Shown one piece after another: positions 7,686-10,242 of a stretch of DNA of 10,242 nt (position 1 is its first letter; every line of letters begins with the position of its first letter). The position numbers and the translations under genes are program-made. The notes below the pieces were generated by a model. It saw only the letters and a program-made list of their open reading frames with translations, ran no database searches and was not told the origin of the DNA. The stretch is from Actinomycetes bacterium (lineage in GTDB: Bacteria > Actinomycetota > Actinomycetes > Mycobacteriales > Mycobacteriaceae), in NCBI GenBank assembly GCA_022600695.1, contig JAHZJY010000294.1, positions 1 to 10,242 of the forward strand, in the 5' to 3' direction.

Positions 7686-7811
7686 TCAGCGCTGGGTACT
7701 GCAGGCGCACTGCTGGGTGGTCGGCACGGTGGCCATGACCTGGTCGACATGCTCGCCGCAGCCACCCCAGGTGGTCTTGTGGCAACGCGGACATTCAACG
7801 GGGTAGCACAT
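7686..7811 (-). CDS. Small cysteine-rich protein (41 aa), thioredoxin-linked
   Basis: This 41-residue ORF is preceded by a very strong ribosome site (GGAGGAGGAG), six bases before its ATG and 24 bp after the thioredoxin stop. Six cysteines are visible: C2, C7, C10, C18, C35 and C37. They form MCYPVECPRC, then WGGCGEH with His11 and His21 nearby, and a terminal CAC. The C7-x2-C10 and C35-x-C37 pairs suggest a small metal (zinc or iron) site or a redox/sulfur-carrying protein. I recall similar short MCYPV-type proteins in many bacteria, all uncharacterised, so the family is probably real, but no function can be assigned. Its place behind thioredoxin and the CstR-type operators points to thiol or sulfane-sulfur metabolism. 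It is too short for many gene finders. Confidence 0.85.
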   Translation of the reverse strand: MCYPVECPRCHKTTWGGCGEHVDQVMATVPTTQQCACSTQR

Positions 7812-7835
7812 GATTCTCCTCCTCCGGTCCAGAGC

Positions 7836-8231
7836 TCAGACGGATGTGGCATCCGATGTGGCGGCCTCGGCGGCGATCTTCGCGCTGATCTCGGCGCGGA
7901 CCGCATCCATGTCGAGTTCCTTGATTTTGGTGATCAGGTCCTCCAACGCCGGGGCGGGAAGCGCGCCGGGCTGGGCGAACAAAAGCACCCCGTCGCGGAA
8001 CGCCATGATGGTGGGGATCGACCGGATCTGCAGGGCGCCGGCCAACTGCTCTTCCACCTCGGTGTTGACCTTGGCGTGCACCACGTCGGGATGCGCGGTC
8101 GCTGAACTCTCGAAGACCGGCGCGAAACTGCGGCACGGGCCGCACCACGACGCCCAGAAGTCGATGAGCACGATCGAGTTGTCGGCGATGGTCGACTCGA
8201 AGTCGGTTGTGGTCAACTCGACGGTGGTCAT
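7836..8231 (-). CDS. Thioredoxin with C-terminal extension
   Basis: The protein has 131 residues, with the active site WASWCGPC (WCGPC at 29-33) and the conserved cis-Pro segment RSIPTIMAF. The core is a normal thioredoxin of about 105 residues. The tail (DMDAVRAEISAKIAAEAATSD) is an extra charged, Ala-rich helix. The sequence resembles my memory of M. tuberculosis Rv1471, a thioredoxin with a similar tail. The start at 8231 (MTTVELT) is preceded by AAAGGA at good spacing; a longer in-frame reading from 8297 would run through the operator region and is rejected. It would reduce protein disulfides and, in this context, persulfides. It is divergent from the rhodanese gene, and operator 8291-8304 lies about 60 bp upstream of its ATG, next to a possible -10 TAAAAT (8309 down to 8304). 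Confidence 0.95.
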   Translation of the reverse strand: MTTVELTTTDFESTIADNSIVLIDFWASWCGPCRSFAPVFESSATAHPDVVHAKVNTEVEEQLAGALQIRSIPTIMAFRDGVLLFAQPGALPAPALEDLITKIKELDMDAVRAEISAKIAAEAATSDATSV

Positions 8232-8290
8232 GGGCGGGTCCTTTCGGATCGGTAGCCGGTGCCCGACTCGGACACCTGTGCGGATACAAG

Positions 8291-8304
8291 TACCCATGGG
8301 GGTA
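8291..8304. promoter_or_regulatory. CsoR/CstR-type operator 1
   Basis: TACCC-ATGG-GGGTA, a perfect 5+5 inverted repeat with a 4-bp spacer. It abuts the possible leftward -10 TAAAAT and would therefore control the thioredoxin unit. C-tract/G-tract arms with flanking TA are typical of operators of the copper/persulfide-sensing CsoR family, and such a regulator is encoded at 9854-10123. Confidence 0.75.
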
Positions 8305-8324
8305 TTTTATTCCCGTCTTGCCAG

Positions 8325-8338
8325 TACCCCGTCGGGTA
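8325..8338. promoter_or_regulatory. CsoR/CstR-type operator 2
   Basis: TACCC-CGTC-GGGTA, the same arms and spacer length as the neighbouring sites. Its right end overlaps TATGTT (8337-8342), a candidate rightward -10 box, so binding here would block the rhodanese promoter. Confidence 0.78.
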
Positions 8339-8356
8339 TGTTTACATTGGCTCACA

Positions 8357-8370
8357 TACCCCACAGGGTA
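8357..8370. promoter_or_regulatory. CsoR/CstR-type operator 3
   Basis: TACCC-CACA-GGGTA. With the flanking A and T the palindrome extends to 16 bp (ATACCC/GGGTAT), the longest of the four copies. It lies between the candidate rightward start and the rhodanese ribosome site, a roadblock position. Confidence 0.8.
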
Positions 8371-8391
8371 TCGAACAGATGAGGAGAACCG

Positions 8392-8976
8392 ATGTCTACA
8401 GCCGCCGTGGTCAGTGCCGCCGAACTCCGCGAGTTGATGGCGTCCCCGACGTCACCCCGCGTCATCGATGTCCGTACGTCGGGCGAATTCGAGACGGTGC
8501 ACATCGCCGGTGCGTACAACGTTCCGCTGGACCTGCTGCGCGAACACCGCGATGAGATCCGCGCACATCTGGACGAGCAGGTTGTCCTGGTGTGTCAGTC
8601 CGGGCAGCGCGCCGCGCAGGCCGAGGACGCCCTTCGGGCGGGCGGGCTGTCCAACGTGCACATTCTCGACGGTGGCATGAGTGGCTGGCAGAGCGCCGGG
8701 TTCGCTGTCAACCGCGGTGCCCAGCGCTGGGATCTGCAACGTCAGGTCCGATTGGTGGCCGGGACGATCGTCGTGCTGAGCCTGCTGGCCGCAATCGTGA
8801 TACCCGGGATGCAGTGGGTGGCCTTCGCGATCGGCGCCGGCCTGATGATCAGCGCGATCACCAACACCTGCGCGATGGGCATGATGCTGGCCAAGCTGCC
8901 CTACAACCGCGGCCCGGCCTGCGATGCGCAGACCGTCGTCGCCCAACTCGTCGGTTCCGCGCCCGACCGGAAGTGA
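8392..8976 (+). CDS. Rhodanese-DUF2892 membrane protein (YgaP-like)
   Basis: The protein has 194 residues. Residues 5-105 form a single rhodanese domain with the active-site loop VCQSGQRA (Cys68), which would carry a persulfide and move sulfane sulfur to an acceptor. VIDVRTSGEFETVHIAGAYNVPL is the usual entry motif. From about 120 to 172 two membrane segments follow, ending in ITNTCAMGMMLAKLPYNR (Cys160), the DUF2892 signature. The order rhodanese plus two helices is that of E. coli YgaP. The rhodanese domain is likely cytoplasmic at the membrane. GAGGAGA upstream supports the ATG at 8392. The stop is 7 bp before the TauE/SafE gene, so transfer and export of sulfur are probably co-expressed. 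Three CstR-type operators precede it. Confidence 0.93.
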   Translation: MSTAAVVSAAELRELMASPTSPRVIDVRTSGEFETVHIAGAYNVPLDLLREHRDEIRAHLDEQVVLVCQSGQRAAQAEDALRAGGLSNVHILDGGMSGWQSAGFAVNRGAQRWDLQRQVRLVAGTIVVLSLLAAIVIPGMQWVAFAIGAGLMISAITNTCAMGMMLAKLPYNRGPACDAQTVVAQLVGSAPDRK

Positions 8977-8983
8977 TACTCCG

Positions 8984-9844
8984 ATGATCGCGCTCACCGT
9001 CGTCTTGGCCGTCTTCGTCGGGATTGCACTCGGACTGCTGGGCGGCGGTGGCTCGATCCTGACCGTTCCCCTGTTGGCCTATGTGGCCGGGATGGACGCC
9101 AAGCAGGCCATCGCCACCTCGTTGCTGGTCGTGGGTACGACCAGTGTGGTGGCGGCCGTCTCGCACGCTCGCGCCGGGCGGGTTCAGTGGCGTACCGGAT
9201 TGGTCTTCGGCGCGGCGGGCATGGTCGGCGCGTACGCCGGTGGTGTGTTGGCCCGATTCATTCCCGGCAGTGTGCTGCTGATCGGCTTCGCCGTCATGAT
9301 GATCGCCACCGCCGTGGCGATGCTGCGGGGCCGTAAGGAGGTCGGCCCGGCCGATCCCGGCCACCGCATCCCGGTCCCGAAGGTCATCGTCGAGGGCCTC
9401 GTCGTCGGCTTGGTCACCGGACTGGTCGGCGCCGGCGGCGGCTTTCTGGTTGTTCCCGCGCTGGCCCTCCTGGGTGGGCTGCCGATGCCGGTCGCGGTCG
9501 GCACTTCGCTGGTGGTCATCGCGATGAAGTCCTTCGCCGGCTTCGCCGGTTATCTCAGCAGCGTCGCGATCGACTGGAAGGTGGCGGGGATGGTTACCGC
9601 CGCCGCGGTCCTCGGGGCGCTGCTCGGCGCCCGACTGACCGCGTTGGTCAACCCCGACTCGTTGCGTAAGGCGTTCGGCTGGTTCGTGATGGTGATGTCG
9701 TCGGTGATTCTCTTCGAGGAGGTTCATCCGCTACTCGGCACCGCCATGGCTGTGCTGACGATCGTCGCCGCGATTGTCTACTACATCCGCGATCGCCGGG
9801 GGACCGATACCCCGGCGGGTACGCTCGACACCATTAAATCCTGA
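8984..9844 (+). CDS. TauE/SafE family sulfur-anion exporter
   Basis: The protein has 286 residues, almost all hydrophobic, with about eight predicted membrane segments in two halves. Each half carries the family's glycine-rich motif: LGLLGGGGSILTVPLLAYVAG near the N terminus, and VTGLVGAGGGFLVVPALALLGG near residue 150. TauE/SafE proteins move sulfite, sulfoacetate or related sulfur anions. In the S. aureus cst operon a TauE protein sits beside persulfide-handling enzymes. The ATG at 8984 has GGAAG about ten bases upstream and lies just after the rhodanese stop. The 3' end contains a perfect operator (9808-9821), and its stop overlaps the ribosome site of the repressor gene. The exported ion (sulfite, thiosulfate or other) cannot be read from sequence. 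Confidence 0.92.
   Translation: MIALTVVLAVFVGIALGLLGGGGSILTVPLLAYVAGMDAKQAIATSLLVVGTTSVVAAVSHARAGRVQWRTGLVFGAAGMVGAYAGGVLARFIPGSVLLIGFAVMMIATAVAMLRGRKEVGPADPGHRIPVPKVIVEGLVVGLVTGLVGAGGGFLVVPALALLGGLPMPVAVGTSLVVIAMKSFAGFAGYLSSVAIDWKVAGMVTAAAVLGALLGARLTALVNPDSLRKAFGWFVMVMSSVILFEEVHPLLGTAMAVLTIVAAIVYYIRDRRGTDTPAGTLDTIKS
9808..9821. promoter_or_regulatory. CsoR/CstR-type operator 4, inside the exporter gene
   Basis: TACCC-CGGC-GGGTA, with arms and spacer length identical to the three sites at 8291-8370. It lies in codons for Asp-Thr-Pro-Ala-Gly-Thr near the exporter C terminus, 32 bp before the repressor ATG. The location suggests local control of the repressor gene or a roadblock to operon read-through. 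No clear -10 box was identified beside it. Confidence 0.65.
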
Positions 9845-10123
<279 letters not shown>

Positions 10124-10150
10124 TGTAGCCGGCCTGATCGGGTCGGTGCC

Positions 10151-10242
10151 CTACCGGAGGGGACGCAGCACGATGGGCATCCCGTCCATCGGCACCGGCA
10201 TGCCGGCGAAGTCGTATTCGGGCTGATAGCCGGGGTAGGGCA
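10151..10242 (-). CDS. 3' end of an unrecognised leftward gene
   Basis: Reading leftward from the right edge, 29 complete codons run to a TAG at 10153-10151. The residues are rich in Pro, Tyr, Gly and Met (YPGYQPEYDF, then GMPVPMDGMPIVLRPLR) with no in-frame stop. The gene converges on the repressor gene with a 27-bp gap, in which I see no clear terminator. The family is not recognised; a proline-rich tail of a larger protein is the simplest description. Confidence 0.55.
   Translation of the reverse strand, partial: PYPGYQPEYDFAGMPVPMDGMPIVLRPLR

Larger units (their letters stand above)
8232..8391. promoter_or_regulatory. Divergent promoter region between thioredoxin and rhodanese genes
   Basis: This 160-bp gap holds three copies of a 14-bp operator (8291-8304, 8325-8338, 8357-8370) with centres 34 and 32 bp apart, about three helical turns. 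Candidate -10 boxes of the TANNNT type are TATGTT (8337-8342, + strand), which overlaps the second operator, and TAAAAT (8309 down to 8304, - strand), which touches the first. No convincing -35 boxes are seen. The rightward gene has GAGGAGA (8381-8387) as its ribosome site. The arrangement fits repression of both promoters by one regulator. Confidence 0.75.

Noticed and set aside
8858..9727. 289-codon open frame on the - strand opposite the exporter
   Set aside because: It is a His/Gln/Asp/Arg-rich shadow of hydrophobic codons in the TauE/SafE gene, with no coherent domain.

Overview
The window is high-GC DNA with strongly G/C-ending codons, GTG starts, a FadE-type acyl-CoA dehydrogenase, an actinobacterial SIMPL protein and a thioredoxin close to my memory of M. 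tuberculosis Rv1471. It most likely comes from a mycobacterium (Mycobacteriaceae, environmental type). That assignment rests on protein resemblance and base composition only.

Layout. Positions 1-771 hold the 3' part of an acyl-CoA dehydrogenase gene, followed by a SIMPL/DUF541 gene (802-1467). Positions 1524-7481 hold a complete set of [NiFe]-hydrogenase maturation genes in two divergent units: hypA-hypB leftwards (2657 to 1524) and hypF-hypC-hypD-hypE rightwards (2689 to 7481). The rightward genes all overlap, which implies one tightly coupled transcript. The units are separated by only 31 bp. No hydrogenase structural gene lies in the window, so the maturases must act on enzymes encoded elsewhere.

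Behind hypE is a 50-codon ORF that looks like the front end of a lost gene. It runs into a long perfect palindrome (7614-7675). This palindrome also separates the hyp operon from the next, convergent transcript.

Positions 7686-10123 look like a reactive-sulfur (persulfide) response module. To the left run a thioredoxin gene and a 41-residue cysteine-rich protein gene. To the right run a rhodanese/DUF2892 membrane protein, a TauE/SafE sulfur-anion exporter and a CsoR-family repressor. The repressor has the Cys-x-Cys pattern of the persulfide sensor CstR and lacks the copper-ligand His of CsoR. The divergent intergenic region carries three 14-bp operators of the form TACCC-N4-GGGTA about 32-34 bp apart. 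A fourth perfect copy lies inside the 3' end of the exporter gene, just upstream of the repressor gene. The inferred logic is that the repressor shuts both divergent promoters, and perhaps its own internal one, until persulfide oxidises its cysteine pair. Rhodanese, thioredoxin, exporter and the small Cys-rich protein then handle sulfane sulfur.

The last 92 bases contain the 3' end of an unrecognised leftward gene. No tRNA, rRNA, CRISPR array or recognisable insertion sequence was seen.
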